Shown: positions 24,665-33,081 of the stretch, piece after piece
How positions within the stretch are numbered: position 1 is the stretch's first letter
Layout: the number at the start of each line of letters is the position of its first letter
Origin: Candidatus Gastranaerophilales bacterium
GTDB lineage: Bacteria; Cyanobacteriota; Vampirovibrionia; Gastranaerophilales; Gastranaerophilaceae
Direction: 5' to 3'
Assembly: GCA_947624325.1 (NCBI GenBank)
Contig: CANQJT010000001.1
Location: 1 to 64,000, forward strand
Length of the DNA: 64,000 nucleotides
The notes under the pieces: generated by a model
What the model was told of the DNA's origin: nothing
Database searches by the model: none
The model's input: only the letters and a program-made list of their open reading frames with translations
Translations under genes and position numbers: made by a program

Positions 24665-25495
24665 CTATTCTTCAAAGAATTCTTCCATTGCTTCCGTATT
24701 ATAACAGGTATTTGGCGGTGTTATTTTTGATCTTATAAATTTACCATCTTTATAAAATTCAATTGTAACATTATGTTTTGAATTATTTTCAAAAGCACCT
24801 ATTACAGAGTCTCCGTTTTTAAATAAAGAGACAGATGGATAAAACGAAATTTTTCTGCAGTGTTCAGGAATTACAATTTTACAAATATGAGAATTATTTA
24901 GTTGGTATTCTCCATCAGGATTAATATTAAGAATGCCTATTTTTGTATTATCAATGTCTAAAAATTGTTTTTTATCCCGAGTTGAATGACCTTTGACATA
25001 TGCAGAATTTATTAATGCGTCTTTTGCTGTTAAAGATTCGCAATTTAAAACATTAACTTTGCTTCCGTAAACAGTCATTAATGAAGTATTTGCTTCATTT
25101 ACTATTGTATTATTTCCGGAAAGTAAAATATCAGAAATTGACTGAAGTTTGCCGGCTTGTACATTTTGTAATACTTCAATTCCCTTAAATCTTGAAGCTT
25201 CATCTATCTCTGAATCCGATATTTTAACTTCAAGCGGAAAAGTGCCTTCAAGTTTTCCGATTTTAGAATTTAACACTTTTCTGGTTTTAAATATACCAAG
25301 AGAAGATTCATATACATTTGGTTTAAGATTTACTTCTTCGGTATTTGTACCTTTTATGACCGATTTTTTTGTTATAAATGGTTTTGGTTCACAACTTTCA
25401 AATATGTCCATTTCATAAGGTTTTGTAATGTGTTTATTGCTTTTAAAATTTGGCTGTTTATGTGCTTTAATAATATCTATTGCTGAAATTTTCAT
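24665..25495 (-). CDS. predicted beta-solenoid protein, MKIS family (paralogue 1)
   Basis: First of three tandem paralogues (24665-27600). Starts MKISAIDIIKAHKQPNFKS. The body (90-230) has short repeated strand-turn units such as NTSLMTVYGSKVNVLNCE and LTAKDALINSAYVKG, as in bactofilin-like or other beta-helical proteins. The C-terminal element NNSHICKIVIPEHCRKISFY matches the other two copies (NSHIKRLIIP..TKTI, DTHIKKLTIP..KKVY). No signal peptide is seen. RBS AAGGG. Family unknown to me; the fold is inferred from repeat spacing only. Convergent with rlmN seven bases away. Confidence 0.65.
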   Translation of the reverse strand: MKISAIDIIKAHKQPNFKSNKHITKPYEMDIFESCEPKPFITKKSVIKGTNTEEVNLKPNVYESSLGIFKTRKVLNSKIGKLEGTFPLEVKISDSEIDEASRFKGIEVLQNVQAGKLQSISDILLSGNNTIVNEANTSLMTVYGSKVNVLNCESLTAKDALINSAYVKGHSTRDKKQFLDIDNTKIGILNINPDGEYQLNNSHICKIVIPEHCRKISFYPSVSLFKNGDSVIGAFENNSKHNVTIEFYKDGKFIRSKITPPNTCYNTEAMEEFFEE

Positions 25496-25620
25496 AATAA
25501 TATCCCTTTTATAACTATTTATACCTGAATATTAACATACAAATATTTTTAATTGTAAAGTTCAAATTTTTATTTATATAAATTGTAACACTTCTTAATT
25601 ACTTGATTTTTCGGGTTTTA

Positions 25621-26592
25621 TTATAAAAATAATTCAATTTCTCCGTTTTCGATTTTTATGTTTAACCCTTGGTATACATTTTCTCTGTATACTTTTACTT
25701 TGCATCCTTCAGGGTCTTCGCAGATAATTTTATCTATTACGGATGTTTTCCCTAAAGGTATATTTATAGTCTTTGTTCCCTTTGGAATGATAAGTCTTTT
25801 AATATGTGAATTGATAAGTGATTCTATATTAGAAGTTCTTAAAGTATCAATTTGAGAATTGCTGATTAAACAGTATGCATTATTCCCTGTGACATCCGCT
25901 TCTTTTATTATGGAGTTATTTGTGTTTAATGTCTTTGATTTAAGTTTATCTACTTGAAGCCCTTCTACATATACAGCACCATGTTTATATTCATGAAAAC
26001 TGTTTGCAGGTTTAATAAATCCGTCAGTAATTTCTAGATTTTTTATGTGTATATTTTTGGATTCCGATTGTTTAGTTCCCGATGAACTGTCAAACATTTT
26101 AGTTCTTATTGTGTCTATTTTTGCTTTTGTTTCTTTTGAATCATATATTATTACTTCGTCACTATCAATTTTGTCAATTTCTGCTTCGGAGTTAAGTCCG
26201 TTATTACTTGCATAAAGTATAACCTGATTTGTATTAACTATATGATTTGTTATATCTGAGGATATATCCCAAATTACGGAATTTAAATTTCCGATACTTT
26301 TTATATCACAATTTCTAAATCTTGCTTGTATTCTATTATTGCCAAGTAATGTGGATGCTTTTGAATTTTCAACTATTCTTCTGCAAGGTTTGTCAGCTGA
26401 ATATTTTTCTTTTAAATCAGGTTCTAAAAATATGTTTTTATGATTTGCTTTATTTATCTTATGCTGTTTTGTATAAAGTGTTTTTTGCCTGCAAAATTCA
26501 TCAGTATATGGAGCTTGGTTGATATTTTGCTTTCTCCCTCTGAATGTATTTAAGTAATTTTTATTAATTGAAGTAATTGCACTTATTTTCAT
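25621..26592 (-). CDS. predicted beta-solenoid protein, MKIS family (paralogue 2)
   Basis: Second paralogue, 323 residues. Starts MKISAITSINKNYLNTFRG. The body has strand-turn repeats (NRIQARFRNCDIKSIGNLNS, NSQIDTLRTSNIESLINSH). The C-terminal NSHIKRLIIPKGTKTINI lines up with the copies on either side. It lies 12 bases downstream of paralogue 3 with RBS AAAGG, so they are probably one transcript. Divergence between copies is large, which suggests an old duplication under selection for different partners. No catalytic residues stand out. Confidence 0.65.
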   Translation of the reverse strand: MKISAITSINKNYLNTFRGRKQNINQAPYTDEFCRQKTLYTKQHKINKANHKNIFLEPDLKEKYSADKPCRRIVENSKASTLLGNNRIQARFRNCDIKSIGNLNSVIWDISSDITNHIVNTNQVILYASNNGLNSEAEIDKIDSDEVIIYDSKETKAKIDTIRTKMFDSSSGTKQSESKNIHIKNLEITDGFIKPANSFHEYKHGAVYVEGLQVDKLKSKTLNTNNSIIKEADVTGNNAYCLISNSQIDTLRTSNIESLINSHIKRLIIPKGTKTINIPLGKTSVIDKIICEDPEGCKVKVYRENVYQGLNIKIENGEIELFL

Positions 26593-26604
26593 ATTTTACC
26601 TTTC

Positions 26605-27600
26605 TTATTTATTTGATTTTGAAATATATATTGTTTGTTTTTTTGGAAAGTTATTAATTATTACATAGCTTGATTTATCGTCAAATTTAAAATCATCTAT
26701 TTGTGAATTATCATCAACTGAAATATAAACTTTTTTATTTTTTCCGGGTATTGTTAGCTTTTTAATATGAGTATCGGTTAAAATGATATCGCTTTCTGAT
26801 GTAATATAATTATCAATTTCCGAATTAGAAAGTACGGAAGTCTTATTACTTGTCATATTAACAGTACCAAGTTTCGCATTTAGTGCATTTAAAGAACTGC
26901 AGGTTAACTCTTTTATCGTGCAGTTGCTAATTGAAGCATGCCCGTCATTTTTAAAATTATGAGTTTGCATAATTGCATTGTCCAAAAGGTCAATATCCGG
27001 AAATTTAAAGTTTGTTTCGCAAACATTTGCTTTTTCAATAAATATATCATCAGGCGAGCTTTCTCCTGATGTATTTAAAATATTTGTTTTTATATCCTTA
27101 ACATTGATATCATTGCCCATAACTCCTGTAGCATATGATTGTATTTTACCGGCTTGAGAATTTGAGGTTATAAGTGTTGTATCAGCTTCTATATTTTCTG
27201 CTTTTCCCTTTTCAAGTCCGCAGAACATTGTATTTTTAATGTTTTTAACTAATGATTTAGCTGAAATAACTGCTTTTTTAAAATTAGTTACCGTATTCAT
27301 TGCAGATGTAATTATTACCGCTTCACATCCTTCAAATCCTGATAATTCATTAATTTTACACCCTGCAATAATTCTGCTCGGCGCAATTCCTTTGGATGCA
27401 ACTTCTTTATCCAAAGAATCTGCTTGTAATATAACTTTATTTCCGTATACCCGTTTTATAATCGGCTGTGCCTTAATTTGTTTTATTTCATCTGAATTCT
27501 TATTATTTAATGTGAATGAATCTGTTTCATTCATTGATAACTTTCTTTGAAAAGTCGGTTTAAAGTTATAATTTAATGGTGATATTCCTGAAATCTTCAT
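26605..27600 (-). CDS. predicted beta-solenoid protein, MKIS family (paralogue 3)
   Basis: Third paralogue and first gene of the cluster. The start at 27600 (MKISGISPLNYNFKPTF) is chosen over an ATG 13 codons upstream: TTTGGAG sits five to six bases before it, and it restores the MKIS start shared with the other copies. Residues 90-300 are repeats of short strands with Asn/Ser/Ala turns (NAKLGTVNMTSNKTSVLSNS, then EIDNYITSESDI). The C-terminal DTHIKKLTIPGKNKKVYI matches the others. Unknown function; a structural, polymerising or surface-binding role is possible. Confidence 0.65.
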   Translation of the reverse strand: MKISGISPLNYNFKPTFQRKLSMNETDSFTLNNKNSDEIKQIKAQPIIKRVYGNKVILQADSLDKEVASKGIAPSRIIAGCKINELSGFEGCEAVIITSAMNTVTNFKKAVISAKSLVKNIKNTMFCGLEKGKAENIEADTTLITSNSQAGKIQSYATGVMGNDINVKDIKTNILNTSGESSPDDIFIEKANVCETNFKFPDIDLLDNAIMQTHNFKNDGHASISNCTIKELTCSSLNALNAKLGTVNMTSNKTSVLSNSEIDNYITSESDIILTDTHIKKLTIPGKNKKVYISVDDNSQIDDFKFDDKSSYVIINNFPKKQTIYISKSNK

Positions 27601-27780
27601 TGCTGCTCCAAATTGTTTATTGAATATTTGACCAGACAATTTTTATTAAAAAGCATAAAAAATTTTTTTGCTTATGCTTGTAATAAATCTTATTATTATT
27701 TCTTGTAATTATTTCATATTTCGGTTAAAATGATATTAAAAGTTCATATATATATCTTAGTGACAAATTAAAATAAATAT

Positions 27781-27797
27781 ATTACAATAATTGTAAT
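27781..27797. promoter_or_regulatory. 17-bp palindrome upstream of the zinc-ribbon/rimM/trmD operon
   Basis: ATTACAAT-A-ATTGTAAT has perfect 8-base arms around one base, 89 bases before the ATG at 27887. It could be an operator or overlap a -10 box (TACAAT). A+T-rich palindromes arise by chance more easily than the G+C-rich one at 157, hence modest confidence. Confidence 0.3.
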
Positions 27798-27886
27798 GGT
27801 AGAGGATAATCTAATCAACATTTCATTTTTAAAAACAATTCCTAATTGGGACAGAGATTAATTTTTAAGTAAAAGGGACAAATTAA

Positions 27887-28720
27887 ATGTATGTAAATAA
27901 GTGTATAAAATGCGGAGCCGAATTTGAAACTAAGAACCCCAAAAGGGTTATATGTCCTAATTGTTTATATTCAGACAAAAAATATACCGAAGAATTATCA
28001 CAAGAAGCCGCAAACTCATCACAAACATCAGCAAACGGAAGAAATTCGTATTCCTTTGGTTCGGATGAACAGAGAGAAGAACGCCCCAGATATAATAACA
28101 GAGATAATCAAGATAGAGGTGAATATCCTCAAAAGTCCCAATATAACAGAAATTATAACAGAAATGACAGACCCCGTGATAACAGAGGCGGATACCAAAG
28201 ACCGTATAATAGACAAAGAAACGATAACGGTCAAAGACAAAGAGCAAATTTCAATAATCGTCAGGGCGGTTTTAATAAACAAAGACCCAAAACTAAGCCT
28301 CAAAGACAAAAACAATTGCTGGTAAGTAAAGAACAAATTGAGCAAATTGAAATTTTATACAAAAAAGCACTGCCCCTTCCAAATCCAGATATTCATGAAA
28401 TTATCGGGCAGGCTATAGGGCTTGAACCGAGAAAAGTATTTTTTGGAATTAATCTTGTAAGGCAGAAATTAATGCTTCCTAAACTGCCTTTTCCTAAAAG
28501 AAAGCTGGCAGTATCACCCGATCAATTATTTGCAATTAAAAATCTTTATGCACCGTTATTACCGCTTCCTCCTATCGGATGTCATAAAATTATAGCAGCC
28601 CAATTAAGAATGGATGAGTGGCGTGTTCATGTCGGTATAGGATTAATCAGGAAACAAATGGGGCTGGACAGATGGAACCAAGAAAGAGAAGATGCTCCTG
28701 CCGAATATAAAAAGTCTTAA
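27887..28720 (+). CDS. zinc-ribbon protein with Arg/Asn-rich region and two C-terminal repeats
   Basis: Three parts. A zinc ribbon at 1-30 has C6/C9 and C23/C26 (CIKC...CPNC). A low-complexity region at 60-142, rich in Arg, Asn, Gln, Gly and Tyr, has RGG-like and NRN units, suits RNA binding and looks disordered. Two homologous C-terminal repeats (about 144-197 and 207-260) share the pattern S-x-EQ/DQ...I..LY...LPLP...I.(G/A)...GI.L.R..M/L. I know no family with this architecture. It begins an operon with rimM (two-base gap) and trmD, the place where rpsP or a KH protein stands in other bacteria, so a role with rRNA or ribosomes is likely. Confidence 0.65.
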   Translation: MYVNKCIKCGAEFETKNPKRVICPNCLYSDKKYTEELSQEAANSSQTSANGRNSYSFGSDEQREERPRYNNRDNQDRGEYPQKSQYNRNYNRNDRPRDNRGGYQRPYNRQRNDNGQRQRANFNNRQGGFNKQRPKTKPQRQKQLLVSKEQIEQIEILYKKALPLPNPDIHEIIGQAIGLEPRKVFFGINLVRQKLMLPKLPFPKRKLAVSPDQLFAIKNLYAPLLPLPPIGCHKIIAAQLRMDEWRVHVGIGLIRKQMGLDRWNQEREDAPAEYKKS

Positions 28721-28722
28721 TT

Positions 28723-29238
28723 ATGTCAGATAATTTGATTTCAATTGCAAAAATACTTAATTTCCATGGTGTTAAGGGCGAGGTTAAAGCCGGTTTCTCA
28801 AAAGGCAGGGAACATCAAATTGAAGTATTGAAAAAAGTTTTCGTTAAAAAAGACGATAACTTTATTGAACTTAATGTAACTTCCGTAAGATTTCATAAGC
28901 ACTTTGCCATTATAAAATTTAAAGAATTTAATAATATTAATGAAGTTGAACTATATAAAGGTTGTGATTTATATCTTCCAAAAGATAAAGTAGAAGAAGC
29001 GCTTGAAAATGATGAATATTTAATAAGTGATTTAATTGGACTTAATGTATTTGATGAAGACGGCAGCTGTATAGGAAATGTTACCGCAGTAGGAGAAAAT
29101 CTTGCAAATAATATAATTTCCGTTAAAGATGCAAATAATAAAGAACATCTTGTTCCTTTTGTTAAGGAGCTTGTACCTGTTGTTGATATAAAAAATAAAA
29201 GAATAGTAATAAACAATATAGAAGGTTTAATAAGTTGA
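28723..29238 (+). CDS. rimM: ribosome maturation factor RimM
   Basis: 16S rRNA processing factor that binds S19 during 30S head maturation. 171 residues: the N-terminal RimM domain starts ISIAKILNFHGVKGEVKAGF, and the C-terminal PRC-barrel contains DLIGLNVFDEDG and HLVPFVKELVPVVDI. Its stop overlaps the TTG start of trmD (TTGA), which implies coupled translation. Two bases separate it from the zinc-ribbon gene. Confidence 0.94.
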   Translation: MSDNLISIAKILNFHGVKGEVKAGFSKGREHQIEVLKKVFVKKDDNFIELNVTSVRFHKHFAIIKFKEFNNINEVELYKGCDLYLPKDKVEEALENDEYLISDLIGLNVFDEDGSCIGNVTAVGENLANNIISVKDANNKEHLVPFVKELVPVVDIKNKRIVINNIEGLIS

Positions 29239-29969
29239 ATTTTTCCGTGTTATCGCTGTTTCCTGAAGTTATTGAAAATGCTTGCAACTATAGCATATTA
29301 AAAAGGGCATACGAACAAAAGCTTATTACCGTTAATGCAATAAATCCGAGAGATTATACTATTGATAAGCATAAAAAGGTTGATGATACACCTTATGGCG
29401 GCGGTGCAGGCATGTTATTATTTTGCCAGCCTTACATTGATGCATATAATAGTATTAAAAAATCCGATAATTCAAAAACAATTATTATGTCTCCTCAAGG
29501 AAAAGTTTTTAATCAAAATACGGCAAAAGAGTATAGTAAATATTCTCAAATAATAATAATTTGCGGACATTATGAAGGATTTGATGAAAGAATTAAAAAA
29601 ATAACACAAGCTGAAGAAGTCTCGCTCGGTGATTTTGTATTAACGGGGGGCGAACTTCCTGCGTTATGTATTATAGACAGTGTTACAAGAATGCTGGATG
29701 GTGTTCTGGGTGATGAAGAATCTAAAGAATTTGATTCTCACTATGACGGATTATTAGAACATCCGCATTATACAAAACCAAGAGAATATATGGGCTATAA
29801 TGTGCCTGATGTTCTTCTTTCGGGTAATCACGAAAAAATAAAAGAATGGAGAAGACTTCAGCAATTTATTGTTACAAAACAAAAAAGACCTGATTTATTT
29901 GAAAAATTTCTAAATTCTGAATTATCTGATTATGATAAAAAAATTTTAAAAAAAAATAATTTGATTTAA
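29235..29969 (+). CDS. trmD: tRNA (guanine-37-N1)-methyltransferase TrmD (TTG start)
   Basis: Methylates G37 of tRNAs to prevent frameshifting. 244 residues. The start SVLSLFPEVIENA is typical, as are DDTPYGGGAGMLL, the trefoil-knot SAM site MSPQGKVFNQ with ICGHYEGFDERI, and SLGDFVLTGGELPAL. A TTG start overlapping the rimM stop is forced: no ATG precedes the conserved sequence. The order rimM-trmD is widely conserved. Confidence 0.95.
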   Translation: MNFSVLSLFPEVIENACNYSILKRAYEQKLITVNAINPRDYTIDKHKKVDDTPYGGGAGMLLFCQPYIDAYNSIKKSDNSKTIIMSPQGKVFNQNTAKEYSKYSQIIIICGHYEGFDERIKKITQAEEVSLGDFVLTGGELPALCIIDSVTRMLDGVLGDEESKEFDSHYDGLLEHPHYTKPREYMGYNVPDVLLSGNHEKIKEWRRLQQFIVTKQKRPDLFEKFLNSELSDYDKKILKKNNLI

Positions 29970-29992
29970 AATAAGATTGAGAATAAAAATTT

Positions 29993-31006
29993 ATGAAAGC
30001 AGCAGTTTTATATAATAGTAAATTTGTAATTAAAGATATACCAAAACCTTTATTGTCCGATTATGAAAATGGTGCAATTATAAAGGTAATCGGCTGCGGA
30101 TTATGCGGTTCTGATATCGTTAAAATAAGAACCGGTAAAGCAGGTGACGGCTCGGTACTCGGGCATGAAGTTATAGGTGAAATTGTCGAAATTAAATCAA
30201 ATACTGCATTTGAAGTCGGCGATAAAGTAGTTTTAGGTCATCATGTTCCATGCTTTAATTGTGTATATTGCTGGGGTGAAAATTATTCAATGTGCCGTCA
30301 TTTTAAGAAAACTAATATAGTACCGGGGGGCTTTGCAGAATATATATTTGTTTCTGAAGAACATCTGCAAAATACAGTGTTTAAGGTTAATTTATGTTTA
30401 TCTGATGCAGAAGCTTCTTTCTTGGAACCTCTGGGTTGTTGTGTACGGGCAGTAAAGAGGGCAGGTATTGATAATCATACCAATAATTTGATAATAGGAC
30501 TCGGTTCTATAGGAATATTAATGGGGCAGACTGTAACTGCATTCGGAAATAAAGCATACGGTTGTGACTTATTATATGAAAGAGTTAGTTTATCTGAAGA
30601 TTATGGTTTGGAAAAATCTTTTCAGATTAAGGATGAAGAAGAAACTTTAAAAGAAATGAAAACTTATGTTCCGTATGGGTTTGATAATGTATTTTTAACG
30701 GCAGGAGCTTCTAAATCGCTGGATTTTGCGGTTAAAGCAGTAAGAGACGGCGGAAAAATAATTGTATTTTCAAGTATTAAAGATAATCTTGCAGGATTTA
30801 AAAATAATGATATTTATTATAGAGAACTAACTGTAATGGGGAGTTATTCTCCGGCTCCGATGGATTTGGAAGATTCAATGGAACTTTTGGAATCGGGAAA
30901 AGTATGCGTTGAGGGAATATCACAAGTCTATCCTATAGAAAAACTAAATGACGCAATAAATGATACACTCTCAAATAAAATAATGAAGGCTTTTATTAAA
31001 ATATGA
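29993..31006 (+). CDS. zinc-dependent alcohol/polyol dehydrogenase (MDR family), copy 1
   Basis: NAD(P)-dependent oxidoreductase, 337 residues. Catalytic zinc ligands C38, H58 and E59 (GLCGSD, LGHEV) and structural zinc C87, C90, C93 and C101 (CFNCVYCWGENYSMC) are all present. The Rossmann motif IIGLGSIG is in the middle. It resembles sorbitol, threonine and related dehydrogenases, but the substrate cannot be read from sequence. The stop overlaps the start of copy 2 (ATGA). The two copies are diverged and may form a heteromer or act in sequence. It follows trmD by 23 bases. Confidence 0.88.
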   Translation: MKAAVLYNSKFVIKDIPKPLLSDYENGAIIKVIGCGLCGSDIVKIRTGKAGDGSVLGHEVIGEIVEIKSNTAFEVGDKVVLGHHVPCFNCVYCWGENYSMCRHFKKTNIVPGGFAEYIFVSEEHLQNTVFKVNLCLSDAEASFLEPLGCCVRAVKRAGIDNHTNNLIIGLGSIGILMGQTVTAFGNKAYGCDLLYERVSLSEDYGLEKSFQIKDEEETLKEMKTYVPYGFDNVFLTAGASKSLDFAVKAVRDGGKIIVFSSIKDNLAGFKNNDIYYRELTVMGSYSPAPMDLEDSMELLESGKVCVEGISQVYPIEKLNDAINDTLSNKIMKAFIKI

Positions 31007-32040
31007 AAATGAAATCATTGCAATTTTATTCACCATTAAATGTAAAATTTGAAGAGGTTGAAATAAAAGATCCTAAAGCAGGTGAAGTGCAGGTTAAAAT
31101 AATGGCTGCACTTACATGCGGTACGGATGTAAAAACATACAGACGAGGTCATCCTGTTTTAATTAAAAAAGTTCCCTCGGGTTTCGGTCATGAATTCTCG
31201 GGAATAATCGTTAAAATCGGAAAAGATGTAGCAGGCTTTAATGTTGGGGACAGAGTTGTTGCTGCTAATTCAGCACCTTGCGGAAAATGTTTTTTCTGCA
31301 AAAGAGGGGAATATAATCTTTGTGAAAATTTAGAGTTTTTAAACGGTGCATATTCGGAGTATATAAACGTTCCTTCTGCAATTGTAAAAAGAAATCTTTT
31401 GAAACTTCCCGATAATTTAAGTTTTGAAAAAGCGGCATTCTCTGAACCGTTAGCAAATGTAGTTCACGGAATAGAAAAAACAGGAATAAAAGCAGGACAA
31501 ACGGTTGGTGTAGTCGGATTAGGGCCTATCGGTCAAATGTTTGTTAAACTTGCCAAAATGAAGGGCGCAAGGGTTATAGCGGCAGGCAGAAATCCTTTAA
31601 AATTAAAACTTGCTAAAGAATTTGGCGGCGCCGATGAAATTATAGATTTAAAAAAATATAAAAATCCCGAAAAAATATTTATTGATTTTTCAGAAGAAAA
31701 AAAAGGGCTTGATGTCGCTGTAGAATGTGTAGGGCTTCCTGAAATTTGGGAAAGAATGTTTACTTTTGTAAGAAGAGGCGGAGTTGTTCATCTTTTTGGA
31801 GGCTGTAAAGAAGGAAGCTCTGTAAATATTGATACAAGAAGACTGCATTATGATGAGATTAAGGTTATAAGCATATTTCATCATACTCCTTTGTATTTTA
31901 GAGAAGCATTGCGGCTTATTGCCGAAGGGGAAGTTGATGTGGAAAAACTTATTACGGATACCATGCCCTTGGAAAGAGCCGAAGAAGCTTTAATAAAACA
32001 TATGAACGGCAGAGCATTAAAGGTTTTAATAAAACCATAA
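31003..32040 (+). CDS. zinc-dependent alcohol/polyol dehydrogenase (MDR family), copy 2
   Basis: 345 residues, same family as the upstream gene. Catalytic zinc C39, H63 and E64 (CGTD, FGHEFSG), structural zinc C93, C96, C99 and C107 (CGKCFFCKRGEYNLC), and Rossmann VVGLGPIGQM. The start overlaps the previous stop by four bases; a second ATG two codons later is possible. Substrate unknown; sugar-alcohol or amino-alcohol oxidation is usual for such pairs. Confidence 0.88.
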   Translation: MKMKSLQFYSPLNVKFEEVEIKDPKAGEVQVKIMAALTCGTDVKTYRRGHPVLIKKVPSGFGHEFSGIIVKIGKDVAGFNVGDRVVAANSAPCGKCFFCKRGEYNLCENLEFLNGAYSEYINVPSAIVKRNLLKLPDNLSFEKAAFSEPLANVVHGIEKTGIKAGQTVGVVGLGPIGQMFVKLAKMKGARVIAAGRNPLKLKLAKEFGGADEIIDLKKYKNPEKIFIDFSEEKKGLDVAVECVGLPEIWERMFTFVRRGGVVHLFGGCKEGSSVNIDTRRLHYDEIKVISIFHHTPLYFREALRLIAEGEVDVEKLITDTMPLERAEEALIKHMNGRALKVLIKP

Positions 32041-32109
32041 TTTTTTTCATTTTTATAGTATAATAATTTTATAATGAAAATTTCAGCAAATGCTGACTAG
32101 AATAAAATT

Positions 32110-33081
32110 ATGAATGAATTTTCTTTGGAATTAAAAAATAAAATAAGTGAAGCCGAAAGTATAGTTATATTTTCTCATGTCAGTCCTGATGGAGACACTT
32201 TAGGCTCTAATTTAGCATTGAGTATGATGATAGAAAAGCACTTTAATAAAAAAGTTGATTCGGTAATTGTCGGTTCACTTCCAAATATATATACTTTTTT
32301 GCCGGAGTCTGACAGATTTATAGATGTTCAAACAATGGATAAAAATAAAGTATATGATTTGGCTATTGCTGTTGATGTGGCATCTAAAGACCGTCTTGTT
32401 TATGGTACGGCTATATATGATAATGCTAAATTTAAAGTTAATATTGACCACCATAAAACTAATATAGGATATGGTGATATTAATAATATAGACGGTGATG
32501 CCGCTTGTGTCGGTGTTATCCTTTATAAAATATTTAAAGATTGGGAGTTAGAAATTCCAAAAGATGTTGCAAGATGTATTTATACTTCATTATTGACGGA
32601 TACAGGCGGATTTAAGTATGAAAATACTACTCCCGAAACTTTTATGCTCGCTGCTGATTTAGTAAGACTTGGTGTTTCGCCTACTTATGAATTCAGAGCA
32701 TGCTATGAAACAAAACCTCAATCTATGGTTCAATTTCAAGCATATGTTGTTTCCAATACAGTTTTTTATAATAACGGACAAATTGCATTTTCTAAAATTA
32801 CAAGAAGTGATATGAGTAAATTTAATGCAACTGATGACTATACAGAAGGTATAGTTGAAGTGTTGAGGACCTCAAAGAATGTAGAAATCGCAGCTATATT
32901 AAAAGAGACAAAAGAAGGTTTTACAAAAATAAGTCTGAGAAGTAAAACATTGGATTTGACTCCGATAGTTGTTGAATTTGGCGGCGGCGGTCATACATTT
33001 GCTGCCGGATGTACTATAAAAAAACCCATTGCAATTGCTTACGATAAACTTTTAAAACGTGTTCAAAGTGAAATAAAATGA
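32110..33081 (+). CDS. nrnA: DHH/DHHA1 phosphoesterase NrnA (nanoRNase / pAp phosphatase)
   Basis: Degrades very short RNAs and often pAp; the same family includes c-di-nucleotide (pApA) phosphodiesterases. 323 residues. Motifs: SHVSPDGDTLGS (DHH motif I, metal ligands), AVDVAS, the eponymous DHH in NIDHHKTN, TDTGGFKYENTTP, and the DHHA1 GGGHTFAAGC at the C-terminus. The stop overlaps the start of the yihY gene. Confidence 0.92.
   Translation: MNEFSLELKNKISEAESIVIFSHVSPDGDTLGSNLALSMMIEKHFNKKVDSVIVGSLPNIYTFLPESDRFIDVQTMDKNKVYDLAIAVDVASKDRLVYGTAIYDNAKFKVNIDHHKTNIGYGDINNIDGDAACVGVILYKIFKDWELEIPKDVARCIYTSLLTDTGGFKYENTTPETFMLAADLVRLGVSPTYEFRACYETKPQSMVQFQAYVVSNTVFYNNGQIAFSKITRSDMSKFNATDDYTEGIVEVLRTSKNVEIAAILKETKEGFTKISLRSKTLDLTPIVVEFGGGGHTFAAGCTIKKPIAIAYDKLLKRVQSEIK

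Noticed and set aside
28028-28345. Minus-strand ORFs under the zinc-ribbon gene
   Set aside because: They are shadows of the Arg/Asn-rich coding region; composition mirrors the + strand repeats and no ribosome site fits.
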